A stretch of 64,000 bases of DNA, taken from Aurantiochytrium sp. KH105. Its lineage: Eukaryota; Sar; Bigyra; Thraustochytrida; Thraustochytriidae. A program made the translations under genes and the position numbers. The DNA lies in assembly GCA_003116975.1 (NCBI GenBank), contig BGKB01000220.1, positions 3,337 to 67,336 of the forward strand, in the 5' to 3' direction. The notes under the pieces are model-generated. The model saw nothing but the letters and a program-made list of their open reading frames with translations, had not been told where the DNA came from and made no database searches. Positions within the stretch are counted from its first letter, which is position 1; the number at the start of each line of letters is the position of its first letter. Below are positions 30,276 to 40,559 of the stretch, in pieces.

Positions 30276-31919
30276 ATGCTGGACAAGCTCCCCGAGTCCG
30301 CCGTACTCCTCGTGCTGCAGAGCATTCCGGCCCGCCACACCCCCGGGCGCTTCTCCCCCACGTTCGCGATTGACGTAGACGACAAGGACCTGTACGAAAG
30401 CGACGCCGCGTCGGGCGGCGCGCCCTTTCCCGAGGCAGCAAAGGAAGGAGGAGCCAAGGATACTCCGCTCGGACAGTGGGCGACCAGAAACCAAAACCTC
30501 GAGCTCGCCGGCAGAGACTTGATTTGCGTAGCGACAACGTGCAAGCTCGTGCACGACGTTCTTTGCAAGCATGAGGACGACCTCTTTCGGAAAGCGTACG
30601 AGGTCGATTTTTCGTATCGCAGTCCAGCGTACGCACGCTGGAAGCCCATTGCTTTGGCTGCCGATGGCGAAAAAGCTTTGAAAAGCGCGACCTTCTGCGC
30701 ATGGGCAAGGTGCCCTCTCCCCTGGCCACTGCCAGCTGGCCAGAATTCATACAAGGCAGCGTACGTGGCCCAAGTCATGCACAAGAGCTTCTTCAAAATC
30801 ATTGAGCGCGCCAAAGATAAGCAAAAAAGAATCAATGGAAAACCAGGTCTCTCCATGGCCAGCCCCGGCCCGGCGAGTCCCTCCTCGAGCGTGAACTCGG
30901 CCGCTCTAATCAAATCCTTGCGCTCTTCATCCTTTGAATTTCGCAGCGTCTCCGAGGTTAAAGCGGTGTCGATTTATGAGAACCCCTTTTGGTCCAAACC
31001 CGAAGCTAAATTCCGTCTCAAATTCGCCTACATTATCGGACGAGGGGCCGCATACATGGAAAAAATCATACGAGAGTGGGCTGCTGCACTGGCGACGGAA
31101 CGCGGACGCGGCCAGCTTCCGCCGCCCACCTCCCGTTGCTCCGGCAAAGAAAGCGACAAATATCTTCTTCGTACACTCTTCGTCTTTGAGTGCATGCTCC
31201 ACGAAGAGAGGAATGAGGAACGCTCGCCGTACACCATCTTTCCCTGGCTTGAATCATTGATACCAGAGGAGTCCTTTGGTATGCCTCTCGATGTCGACGG
31301 CATCAAACGGATCATGACATCGCTCATGGAAGAAAGGACGCGCAAAAATCAATCCGTACCAATGCGACCGCAATCCCACTTTGCCACCTTCTCGTTTCCC
31401 TCAAGTTACATGGAGCGCGGGGCGGCACTGCCTCTGGTTCAAAATGCTTGCCTCATGTACATGCTCCGCTGTGTCGGCTATCAATGTTCCATGACCAATA
31501 CGCCCGGTTGCGTTTTTGTTCGCATCGAAACCAGGGAGGGCGAGGGCCCGATCTTTGCCGACGCAGATAGCTTTAGCGTGTTGACTCGTGCCGAGCTCGA
31601 AACCCTGCTATTGGGAAGTGATATCATCGCGAGTGTTGCCCCCGGCACCCAGCTTGCGCCCTACATTGAAGGCGTCCCCGACCAAGAAATGATCTTGCGC
31701 ACGGGCAGAAATGTTTTCTCCACCATGGAAAGGGCCAACGTCACCGGCGTTTCGCGCAGTTATGTTGCCCCGCTCATTCTCAAGCTCAGTAGCGTCGTCG
31801 CAGAGACCTCACGAAAGCTTGGTCTCGCCAATATCAGGGCAAATGTCGACACTCCCGGAGTCGATCGCATCATCTGGGACGTCTACATGTATGGTGTGAA
31901 TCGAGTGCTCATGCCCTAA
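30276..31919 (+). CDS. F-box-like protein
   Basis: A 547-residue protein beginning MLDKLPESAVLLVLQSIPAR, which has the L-P-x5-IL pattern of an F-box helix 1. The rest of the box ('GRDLICVATTCKLVHDVL', then 'LFRKAYEVDF') follows after an insert of about 60 residues. The body has W/Y-rich segments but no WD, LRR or Kelch repeats I can see. F-box proteins present substrates to SCF ubiquitin ligases, and that would be its role if the call is right. The frame is open for 73 codons upstream without ATG, in sequence that belongs to the opposing gene. Confidence 0.6.
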   Translation: MLDKLPESAVLLVLQSIPARHTPGRFSPTFAIDVDDKDLYESDAASGGAPFPEAAKEGGAKDTPLGQWATRNQNLELAGRDLICVATTCKLVHDVLCKHEDDLFRKAYEVDFSYRSPAYARWKPIALAADGEKALKSATFCAWARCPLPWPLPAGQNSYKAAYVAQVMHKSFFKIIERAKDKQKRINGKPGLSMASPGPASPSSSVNSAALIKSLRSSSFEFRSVSEVKAVSIYENPFWSKPEAKFRLKFAYIIGRGAAYMEKIIREWAAALATERGRGQLPPPTSRCSGKESDKYLLRTLFVFECMLHEERNEERSPYTIFPWLESLIPEESFGMPLDVDGIKRIMTSLMEERTRKNQSVPMRPQSHFATFSFPSSYMERGAALPLVQNACLMYMLRCVGYQCSMTNTPGCVFVRIETREGEGPIFADADSFSVLTRAELETLLLGSDIIASVAPGTQLAPYIEGVPDQEMILRTGRNVFSTMERANVTGVSRSYVAPLILKLSSVVAETSRKLGLANIRANVDTPGVDRIIWDVYMYGVNRVLMP

Positions 31920-32063
31920 AAAGAAAAGACTGCATTCGTGCTTTTCTCCGTCTCTTCTTCCTCCTCCCTCTCCGTCCTGAGTTCTCATCCTCTCTGCCCC
32001 AGACATAGGACAATCCAAAAAGAGAACATGACCTAGTCGTGCTATTGTCCACATCCGCGCTTG
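31920..32063. other. Short convergent 3' spacer
   Basis: 144 bp of pyrimidine-rich sequence between two stop codons. Confidence 0.6.
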
Positions 32064-34013
32064 CTATCCAAGAGAAGTCTGGAGATTCTTTTGCGCGAGA
32101 ACGCCCGAGGCCATCGAAGTGAGCAGCGTGTGCGCATACGAGGAGTTTTGCAGCCCTTTTGCGCGCAATGCTTCCACGACGCGAAATCGGACATCTCCGC
32201 AGACCTGAGCATCCGAAAATCCCGGATTCTGAAAGAGACCTTCGCGAGCGTAGTTCCGATATGCTGCGTCAGGCACAACTGCAGAGGAAAAGGTGTGCTG
32301 TTCGAGCCTCTCTTTGCTCGGCACAATCTCTTGAAGTTTTCCAAAATAGGGAACCTGGGTTCGCAGATGATCCAGACGTTGCTCCGCGGCAACGCCTTCA
32401 AGACGCGCGCGCTCCAGCTCCGCTGCTTGCTCGCGCTGCTTCCGTTCGAGCTCTTGTGCGCGATACTGAACACGACGTTCGTTCTCGGGCGCTCGGGCAC
32501 GTTGCGCTTCCAAGAGCGTCTCTTCATGTTGAGCTTCTTGCAGAGCTTGCATTGACTTTTCAAACTCGCGCTCGCGCTGAAAAGCAGCGACGAGTCGCCG
32601 TTTATGTTCACGTTCGAGCTCTTCGAGCGCTTCGCGTCTTTCCTCTTCCTCGCGAGCTTCGGCCTCTCGTGCTGCGCGGATTTCAGCCTCTTGTGCTTCA
32701 CGAATGGCTGCTTCACGTCGCTGCATTTCGAGACGACCCTGAATTTCGGCGCGTCGCGCAGCAAGCGCATCCTTTTCTCCCTGCAGCACGACCGACGTCT
32801 GATAGGCTTCCATTTCATTGCCAAGACGTTTTTCGGCATTGTCGGCGAGCGTCCCCATGTCTCGCAAAAACGAACGGGCGGCATCTTTTCGGAGAGCTGC
32901 CAATCGTCGTCGCTCCTCGAGCCACGAGAGCTCCTCCTCGATACGAGCTCGTCCAAGTTGGGGAAATTGCAGTGAAGCACGCTCGAGAAACAATCCCAAT
33001 CCGCGACCACGAAGGACTGTTTCGCGATGCAATTTATCGAGTGCCTCCCAAAGCGCAACTGTCTGAGCACTTGGTGTTGCTTCTACGTCGACGTGGGTCG
33101 GATTCTCAGTGTCCTGGTTTTTGCTCGGTGGGACCTGGTCTTGTGCGGGAATCACTCGCTTGTGGGCCTTTGCACGCGTCTGCAGACCTTCAATTCTGCC
33201 CATTTGCCGCGCACGAAGAGCATCAAGATCTGCATTGGCCTGTTCAAGGACTGCACCGACGCTGGGCACCGTATCGTATCCTGCGGCAATGTGCTCAAGT
33301 CGGAAGCGCACGGCTTGGATTTTGGACTCAATCTGGCTTTCCTTGGGGTCGTCTGCATCTGCTGCCAAAGAGGTTACGTCTGAGCGAAGCGACCGCGTCG
33401 CGACAGCCTTTGCGTTGATCGCTTCCTTCATGCACTCCTGCGCTGTTGCGTGCAGCGTGTCGCCCTCCTGTGCCAGACTGCGGCGAACGATCTCCAAGAT
33501 CTCAGCCATTTCCTGTAACTGCGTACTCCGGTGCAGTCTCCCACGCTCTCCATGCAAGAGCGATCGCATACCTAAAACTTGCGTAAAAAGATCGTTGCGC
33601 CATTGTTGTGTTGCCGCGGCCTCTTCGTCGGCTTGAGTCTGAAGTTCACGCCACTCCTCGCTCATCGCCGACTCGTTGAGGATGGCGGACTCCTGAGTCT
33701 TTGCACTCGACTTTGCTCGTCGCTGCGGCACATGTGCGCCCGCATCGAGGAGACGTCGGGTCGATGAAGAGCCTTGCAAGCGCCGAGTCAACGTAGGTGT
33801 GGACTGCTCATTGTTTTGCATGAAGCCCGCAAGATCGCGTTCCAAATTGCTTGCCTCTGCGGCTAGTGCAACAAACTCCTGCTGCCAGTCGTGCTTGTGC
33901 TTACTGAGCTTGGTCTTGCGTTTCTGCGCGCTGCTCTTCTTCGAAAGCTTGTCGAGCACGGCCGAGGTTCGCTCCGCGCGAGCCACGGCTGCCTCCATCT
34001 GAGCCACCTTCAT
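32064..34013 (-). CDS. CCDC148-like coiled-coil protein
   Basis: A 649-residue, almost wholly helical protein. A central segment (VALWEALDKLHRE, then GRGLGLFLERASLQFPQL) and a C-terminal segment (SDAQVCGDVRFRVVEALRA, then SYAHTLL) resemble CCDC148, a protein conserved mainly in organisms with cilia or flagella. Between them, about 400-560, is a long charged coiled coil rich in EAQ/REA/EER. No enzymatic motif. A ciliary/flagellar or basal-body structural role is the likely one, consistent with a zoospore-forming host. Family match is by eye, so symbol withheld. Confidence 0.6.
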   Translation of the reverse strand: MKVAQMEAAVARAERTSAVLDKLSKKSSAQKRKTKLSKHKHDWQQEFVALAAEASNLERDLAGFMQNNEQSTPTLTRRLQGSSSTRRLLDAGAHVPQRRAKSSAKTQESAILNESAMSEEWRELQTQADEEAAATQQWRNDLFTQVLGMRSLLHGERGRLHRSTQLQEMAEILEIVRRSLAQEGDTLHATAQECMKEAINAKAVATRSLRSDVTSLAADADDPKESQIESKIQAVRFRLEHIAAGYDTVPSVGAVLEQANADLDALRARQMGRIEGLQTRAKAHKRVIPAQDQVPPSKNQDTENPTHVDVEATPSAQTVALWEALDKLHRETVLRGRGLGLFLERASLQFPQLGRARIEEELSWLEERRRLAALRKDAARSFLRDMGTLADNAEKRLGNEMEAYQTSVVLQGEKDALAARRAEIQGRLEMQRREAAIREAQEAEIRAAREAEAREEEERREALEELEREHKRRLVAAFQREREFEKSMQALQEAQHEETLLEAQRARAPENERRVQYRAQELERKQREQAAELERARLEGVAAEQRLDHLRTQVPYFGKLQEIVPSKERLEQHTFSSAVVPDAAYRNYAREGLFQNPGFSDAQVCGDVRFRVVEALRAKGLQNSSYAHTLLTSMASGVLAQKNLQTSLG

Positions 34014-34435
34014 GATGCTTTCTTTGGGTCGTACTCAGTCTGTATCTCTCTTAACGTCACCTCTAGGTCCAGATCGCTCGCAATTGTTCGCGAGAGCACG
34101 CAGACGAACAAGTCAAAATGATGTTGCCCCCGTTCTCTCGAGCAGGGTGTCCGTTGTCTATACTTCTATACAGCAAGTTGGCAATGGGTTGCGCAACTCA
34201 TTCTCTGCTAGTTTAGTTGGCCAGCCTGGGTTGCGCCCAGAGCGAGCCCAGCATCATGCATACCACGTTCTGGATCAGCCCAACAGCCCGCTGCTGGTGT
34301 ATGACAGCCATCCTGCAGTGCAGTATTGTAGATTTTGCGTGAAGATCTCTCGTTTTCTCAGCTGAGGTCGAGAGGCGCGGCGATTTTTGGGGTGTCCCTT
34401 TGGGTGTCCGGGAGCCACCAGACCCGAGTCGAAAG
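34014..34435. promoter_or_regulatory. Divergent promoter region, CCDC148-like and DNA ligase IV
   Basis: 422 bp between divergent start codons, AT-richer than the flanking genes. No recognisable core element. Confidence 0.45.
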
Positions 34436-37400
34436 ATGGCTTCGGCGACGAGCAGCGCCGAGCAGAGCAGCTTCGGGCGTGGCAGCGGGAGCGGAGAGGA
34501 GGACGCCGCAGTCAGCGCGTACAATGTTCCTGGCGGCACCAGCAGCAAGAACAGCAGTGGCAGCGCAGTCTACGTCGAGGGCCCCAGCGACCATGCCGAC
34601 AACGTCAAGTTCTACACGCTTTGCGTGGCGCTGGAGCGCGCGGAAAAGGCCACACTCAAACCAAGACAGCGCGTGAGACTCTTCTTCAATCGCCGGCTCG
34701 TAGACACGAGCACAAAACAGACCATGTATCCTCTGGTGCGACTCATCGTGCCCCAAGTAGATAACGCAAGAAAGCGATACGGGATCAGGGAAACGCTGCT
34801 CAAAGGACTTGTCCGCGAGTCGATTGGACTGAGCAAGACCTCGGCTTTGGGGCTGAAAATTAACCATTACAAGGATGAAAGGTATGCAGGTCCACATTCG
34901 GGCCGGCTTCCCGGCGTCGTCGAGGATATTCTTCGCGAGCGCGGTAATGGCCCCGGGGACGCGGGCAACAAATTGACGGTAAAAGAGGCGAACCAGGAGC
35001 TTGACAAACTGGTCCGAGCCGCGGATAACGACGAGAGGAGACTGATTCTCCGCGGGCTCTTGAACAAGATGAATTCGGTCGAGTTCAAGTGGATTCTCAA
35101 CATTGTCATTGGTGACAAAATGAACATTAAAATCAAGCACGAGTCCTTTCTCAGGGCTCTGCATGACGATGCCCTGGATCAGTACAACTCGCATCTGAAT
35201 TTACGACGCGTGTGTGCGCAGTGCCGCGATCCCAGTGTGCGCTTGCGTGCCGAAGTGACTCTGTTCAAGCCTTTCAAACCAATGCTCGGGTATAAGCCGA
35301 GCTCCAACATGACTTGTCTCGACGGCTTCGGAGGTGAACCCTTTGCTGTAGAACCAAAACTCGACGGCGAGCGCTTGCTCGTGCACTGGGCGCGCCGGGA
35401 TCCTGGGGCGGTCAAGGTGTTCTCTCGCCAAGGCCTCGACATGGGCAAAATGTACAGATACAATGAGGCCTTGCAGGCTCAGCTCGAGCATGCGCTCTTG
35501 GCCGACGAGTGCATTGTAGATGGAGAGCTCGTCCTCTATGACCAAACGACGGGTAAATATGCGGCCTTCGGGGCAAATCGCACCGAGGCTGCAGAAGCCG
35601 CCGAGGCTTTCGCGAATCAGGAAGAAAACGAGAGTGACCGTTGGCTGTGCTTCATGGCCTTTGACCTCATTTACGTAAAGTCACACTTGGTCCCCTCGGA
35701 CCGTCAACAATCGCTCACGGGACTCACGTACAAGGAACGGCGCGACCTCTTGCACAAGGTTATCCGCCCCACACCGCACAAGGTTGAGATTATTGCCAGC
35801 GTTATCGTGGACCGCATTGACAAAAAGGAGCGGTACAATGAAATGTTTGACGCTCTTGATGAAGTCATGGAGGACCGTGGCGAAGGGTTGATGCTGAAGA
35901 GCATCTCTTCGACATACGACCTCGACCAACGACGACGGGAAAGCTGGGTCAAGGTCAAGCCAGAATACTTTGCGGCGCTGAATGATGAACTCGATGTGAT
36001 TGTGCTTGGAGGCTATCTTGCCGATGGCCAGCGACGCACTGGAGGCGCGAGCCATTGGATGCTTGGGTTGGCCAAGGACCCCACGGATGGTGGTTTGCCC
36101 ACTCAGTTTTATAGTTTTGGTAAAGTCGGGACAGGCTACAGCCTCCAAGAGCTGCATCAACTGCGTAGCCAACTCAAGGCTGGCGAGCATCGCTGGGAGG
36201 GGACGCCTGAACATCTTATGGGCTGGAAGCCCGCCAAGGCTAGCGATAGGCCTGACTTTTGGTACGAGCCGAGCAAATCTGTCATTCTAACGGTGATCGG
36301 TGCCGAGATCGTGCCGTCGCCACATTGGAGCTCGGGATACGTGATTCGCTTTCCTCGCGTGAAGCGCATTCGATGGCCTTCTGACAAACCGTGGCATGCC
36401 TGTCTTCGCTTCACAGAACTCCGCGAGGTTCATGCGCGTAATCGCGGGGGTCTTTCACTGTCTCGGATGGAGTCTGGTCAACGGGCGGCCAGCGGGCGCG
36501 AAGGCGCTCGCAAAAAGCCCACCAAGCGCGCTCGCACTGCCGTGGGCATGGTGCCAGCGCAATTTACCGCCGTGGCGCGTGCGATCCGGGAAAAGGCCAA
36601 CAGCGAGTCGAAGCTCTTTGCGGGCCACAATGTTTTGATTATTCCATTCGATGTCTCGCCACCTTTACAATTTCGCCACGCCAATGGCGAAATCAAGATT
36701 GTTCAGACGAACACCGACCTGGCGGTCTTGCTCGAGAACAATGGAGCCACGTACATTGCCACTGCGCCTCGGAATAAGCGTATCGACTATGTGCTCGTGC
36801 ACAGCGAGGTACCTCCGCAGCGATTACAAAACATTATCGAGACAGACAAGGTCGATCTTCTATTTGTGGATTGGGCGCTGGCGAACCTGGCGCGGGGCGA
36901 GCTCGTGGTGCCCAAGTTTCGAGACTACTATCACATGTGCTCGGCGACGCGCGAAACATACGGCAACATTGATCGTTTCGGGGATCACCAAACGGAACCT
37001 ACCTCTGCGCAAGCGCTCAAAGCCCTCCTGTCTCGCGTTCAGCTCGAGACGGATAGGGAGCACGCTTCACAGAGACGTCGTCGAGGCGGTGCGCGATCTC
37101 TGAGCTGCCCGTCGCCGACCTTTTCGGTCCCGTCGCCAAGTCTGCTTTCAAGCGCTCCGTCGCCGACGGCGCACCGCGGCAATCGTGCAGAAAACGTGGC
37201 ATTTGCAATGCGAACGCTGCTTGAGGACGAGGATGATCCATTGCTTACTCATAGTACCCCTCTTCGAGCGTGCGTGCTGTACTTTGACAGGTTTACCTTG
37301 CTCCGCACATCTTCTGGTGACGAAGAGGTTGATCGTCCGGATTTCCTCGTCTCTCGTATGGCCGTTCTTGTATCTTTGGCGCGCATGCACGGGGCCGATG

Positions 37401-37717
37401 TCAGATATGAGTTCACGCAAGAGGTCACGCATGTCATTATGGACCCTGCATCGCCTCTGGCCGCCAAGCACCTTCAGGAAGTTGACGCAGTTCTTGCGTT
37501 TCGACGCCGTATTAGTATCGGCAAGGACCGCTCTGCACATGAGCCGTACGTGGTAATGTACGCATGGTTGGACGAGGCGATTCAGCGGGCCAATGCCTCC
37601 GACTCCGGAGGATCCGTTGGCTGGGAGCACGTGCCTCCTGAAGGCTATGATATGCATCAACTACGACTGCGTTTACCGAGTACTCTTCAACAACAGCAGC
37701 CAGCAACAGCTCGTTGA
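34436..37717 (+). CDS. LIG4: DNA ligase IV (ATP-dependent)
   Basis: A 1093-residue ligase. Order: N-terminal DNA-binding domain (about 50-290), adenylation domain with motif I EPKLDGER (adenylated Lys308), motif III 'FMAFDLIYV', motif IV EGLMLK, motif V SWVKVKPEY, an OB-fold (LGGYLADGQRR onward), then two BRCT domains at about 729-840 (FAGHNVLIIPFD...LLFVDWALA) and about 925-1070 (LRACVLYFDRF...VTHVIM...YVVMYAWLDEAI). Two C-terminal BRCTs with a linker between them are diagnostic of ligase IV, which seals breaks with XRCC4 in nuclear non-homologous end joining. It is longer than animal LIG4 (about 910 residues) because of the N-terminus and BRCT inserts. All catalytic motifs are intact. First ATG in frame is 34436. 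Confidence 0.96.
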   Translation: MASATSSAEQSSFGRGSGSGEEDAAVSAYNVPGGTSSKNSSGSAVYVEGPSDHADNVKFYTLCVALERAEKATLKPRQRVRLFFNRRLVDTSTKQTMYPLVRLIVPQVDNARKRYGIRETLLKGLVRESIGLSKTSALGLKINHYKDERYAGPHSGRLPGVVEDILRERGNGPGDAGNKLTVKEANQELDKLVRAADNDERRLILRGLLNKMNSVEFKWILNIVIGDKMNIKIKHESFLRALHDDALDQYNSHLNLRRVCAQCRDPSVRLRAEVTLFKPFKPMLGYKPSSNMTCLDGFGGEPFAVEPKLDGERLLVHWARRDPGAVKVFSRQGLDMGKMYRYNEALQAQLEHALLADECIVDGELVLYDQTTGKYAAFGANRTEAAEAAEAFANQEENESDRWLCFMAFDLIYVKSHLVPSDRQQSLTGLTYKERRDLLHKVIRPTPHKVEIIASVIVDRIDKKERYNEMFDALDEVMEDRGEGLMLKSISSTYDLDQRRRESWVKVKPEYFAALNDELDVIVLGGYLADGQRRTGGASHWMLGLAKDPTDGGLPTQFYSFGKVGTGYSLQELHQLRSQLKAGEHRWEGTPEHLMGWKPAKASDRPDFWYEPSKSVILTVIGAEIVPSPHWSSGYVIRFPRVKRIRWPSDKPWHACLRFTELREVHARNRGGLSLSRMESGQRAASGREGARKKPTKRARTAVGMVPAQFTAVARAIREKANSESKLFAGHNVLIIPFDVSPPLQFRHANGEIKIVQTNTDLAVLLENNGATYIATAPRNKRIDYVLVHSEVPPQRLQNIIETDKVDLLFVDWALANLARGELVVPKFRDYYHMCSATRETYGNIDRFGDHQTEPTSAQALKALLSRVQLETDREHASQRRRRGGARSLSCPSPTFSVPSPSLLSSAPSPTAHRGNRAENVAFAMRTLLEDEDDPLLTHSTPLRACVLYFDRFTLLRTSSGDEEVDRPDFLVSRMAVLVSLARMHGADVRYEFTQEVTHVIMDPASPLAAKHLQEVDAVLAFRRRISIGKDRSAHEPYVVMYAWLDEAIQRANASDSGGSVGWEHVPPEGYDMHQLRLRLPSTLQQQQPATAR

Positions 37718-40559
37718 TCTTGTTCTTAGCATTTGCGAAATTGTGTGCATGGCTGGACAAGTTCTTGCAATGAGCTGGTCCTCTGGCGGCCTCCGTTGGC
37801 TACGAGCATGGGCCACTTTTCCTCTGGGAACGCTACAACATGTGTACCTCTTGGCTCGTCGTAATCTTCCCATAGATCTTGCTCCGGACCATAATTCTTT
37901 TTATATACAAGTTCCCGAGCGTGCTCTTCTTACTTTTCACTTGCAACGGTGGCGGGTGGTGGAGTTTCAAAATGAAAATTTGCCGCACGCAGAATAGCCT
38001 AACAAAAGACCTACTTGCGCTGGACAAACTTTTTCTTGGTGTCACCCTGTTCGGGAGCCTCATTTGGTGCATTCACACCTTGGGGGAAAAGTGAAACTCT
38101 CGATGCGCTTTGGGGACTACGGGTTTCCCATGGCTCCCAGCCTCATCACCCAAGACTTTTCGGCAAAGCCCTTTCGCGCGGACTTTAGCTAATCTACTCT
38201 GGTCTGCTTTGCTTTGCTCTGGTCACGGCAAGAGGCACGGAATACGCCCCGCTGCCGATAGCGTGCGAGTGGTCTGCATTGCTGCTTGCCACGGACTAGA
38301 GCGTCGCGGCCGAGTCCCAGCCCAATGTAGTAGCAACCTGATCGACACCGACAAAAAAGCAAGTTCTGCGTGCTGCTGCCTGCGTGCATGCATGCATGCA
38401 TCCCCATCGCTGGCGTCACGTCACTGGCCTCGCCGTGCCGCCGCTGCCGCGCTCGACGCCCAGCCCCTCCATCGCGGCGCCGCGTCCACGTCTCCCAGGA
38501 CCCCCCGCAGAGCCCTGCGCATCCGCCAGTCACTCCGTCTCTTTCAAGGCGTCCAAACCAGCGTTTACGCAAGCCCCGCAACGTTGCTTGACCGATGCGA
38601 ACCTCGCGCAATGCGGCGTCGCCGCCAGCGTCGCAGGAGTCGCAGCAGCCGCAGGAGTGCCGCTGTCGCAGGCGCTGGCGCTGTCGAACTTGAAGGTCGT
38701 CCGTCCGAGACAAGATCGGATCTGACCCGGACCGGGGCCGCAATCCGGACCGTGCGTCTGCGGGATTCGTTCCGTCCGCCATTCGAGGAATCCCCGTCGT
38801 CGAGCGAGCGACCGACCGAAGGGGAGACCGTCGGGCCCCGGAGAAGATCAGCCGCCACAGGCCGTGCCGCGGGGGCTGGCGCCGCCAAATGGCGCGGCCG
38901 CCGCGGCCTTCCTGCCAAGTTGGCGGCGGCGAGGAAACCTGACTTGAGACCGATCTTCGTGACGGCGGCGGCTTGTGATGTGACAGTGAGTGATGCAGTA
39001 TAGAGTGGCCTGCGGAGCGTCTGGTGCTTATGCGAAGCCGACTTGGGTGGCGTCGGGTGCACTTTCCGCCCTCGTTGCGTTGTGTTGTGTTGTGTTGTGA
39101 TGAGTTGTGATGAGTTTTTTGGCGGCGTGGCGTGCGCCTTCCGTATCTTCGTTTCGTTTCTCGTTCCATCCCTGCCGCGCGGACCGATGGTGGGGAGCTC
39201 GCTCGCTCGCTCGCTCACCTGGCCGCAACCGCTCGCGATGGAATGGACATCGAACGCAGTGTAGCGCAGCGCAGGCAGCGCGCGCACTGTCTCTGTCGCT
39301 GTCCCTCGTGGAGGGCGTGCGTGCGGTGCGATGCGTCAGTCCGCCGCGGCGCCGGGACGAAGCGCGGGCCCGTCAGTCCGCCTCGGCGGCGCAAGTGGGC
39401 GCGGCGCCGATAGCCGACTTGCGGAGGGGCCATTGTCGACTTGCAGCGGCAGGCAGCGGCCCTCTCGAGGGCGGCAGCGGCACGCTCCGCAGTGCGCGCG
39501 CGGCGGATAGCGCGCTTGCGGGCGCCGCAGCAAGTGCGCGTTTAGGTTATACTTCACTTGGCCGGCCGCGGAAAGGGGGAAGGAATGAAGTGGTGCATCG
39601 ATCGCAATCGATGGATCGATCGATGGATCGATCGATCCCTCGATCCGTCGATGAGATGATCATCGGGCCAGGCCTCGCAGGCGGCAGGCCGGAAGAAGGC
39701 CCTGCAGGAGATCTTGCCGCCGCACAGCCTGCCACGCCGCTGCTGCTCAGCCGCCGTGCCGAGACGAGTCCACGCGCACGCACGCAGGGAGAGGAAGCGG
39801 AAAATGGAATCGCCAGCCGCCAAGCTTAGGTTTATCCCGCGTCATACAGCGACCGACCGACTGCGCCAGCCTCGCAGCAGCACAGTGTTGCCCGGGGCGT
39901 AAAGTACTTGACACCGGGGGCGAGCTGACTGTGGCACGGAAGCGAATGTGCGTGAAATGAAATGCCATAAATGAACGAAATGCGTGAAATGAACGAAAGA
40001 GTGAGATGGAGGCGCCGCGGCGGCCGCGCTGCAGCCGCGGCGCACGGCGACGGTCGCTGACGGCGCCCTGCGCGCGGCGGCAGCGCGAGGCGAGCGAGGC
40101 TCGGCCCGCGCGGCAGCAGCGGCCCGCAGCGCACGGCCGCAGCCGCGAAGGCGAGGCAAACTCGCAAAGGGCGCGACGCAAGGCGACAGCAGCGCAGCAG
40201 AGCAGAGCAGAGCGAGCAGCGAGCGCGGAGAGGGAGGGAGGAGAAGCAGCAAAACGGGAACGCAGCGACGCACCGCGGGCGACGCCAGCTTGCGCGAGCC
40301 CGAGGGAAGCGAGGGAGGGAGGGAGGAGGAGGAGGAGAACGCGACGCAGCGCAGCGGGAGGGAGGGAGGGAGGGCGGACGGACAGACGGACGGACGCGAG
40401 CGCCGGTAGACCCGAAGCGGCAGGCACGCGGAGCCAGGCAGGCGAGGGGACGCGGCGTACGTTCCTTCCTGATCGCGGAGACCGAGCAGACGAGGCACGA
40501 AGTCAGGGGAAGCGAGGCGAAGCAAAGCAAAGAGAAGCAAAGCGTCAAGCCGGGCGACG
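37718..40559. other. Gene-free region with simple repeats
   Basis: No supported gene. Contains a (GCAT)n palindrome at about 38385-38401, a GTTGT run at about 39073-39100, GCTC repeats at about 39198-39214, an ATCG cluster at 39595-39652, and from about 40000 a purine-rich GC-rich leader running into the next gene. Confidence 0.55.
39595..39652. repeat. Palindromic ATCG/GATC cluster
   Basis: Repeated GATCGATC and CGATGGATCG units, self-complementary, similar to the clusters near 20930 and 21920. Confidence 0.8.

Noticed and set aside
38110-39003. Plus-strand frame of about 300 codons after DNA ligase IV
   Set aside because: No ATG-led conserved content, Arg/Ser-rich, overlapped by antisense frames.
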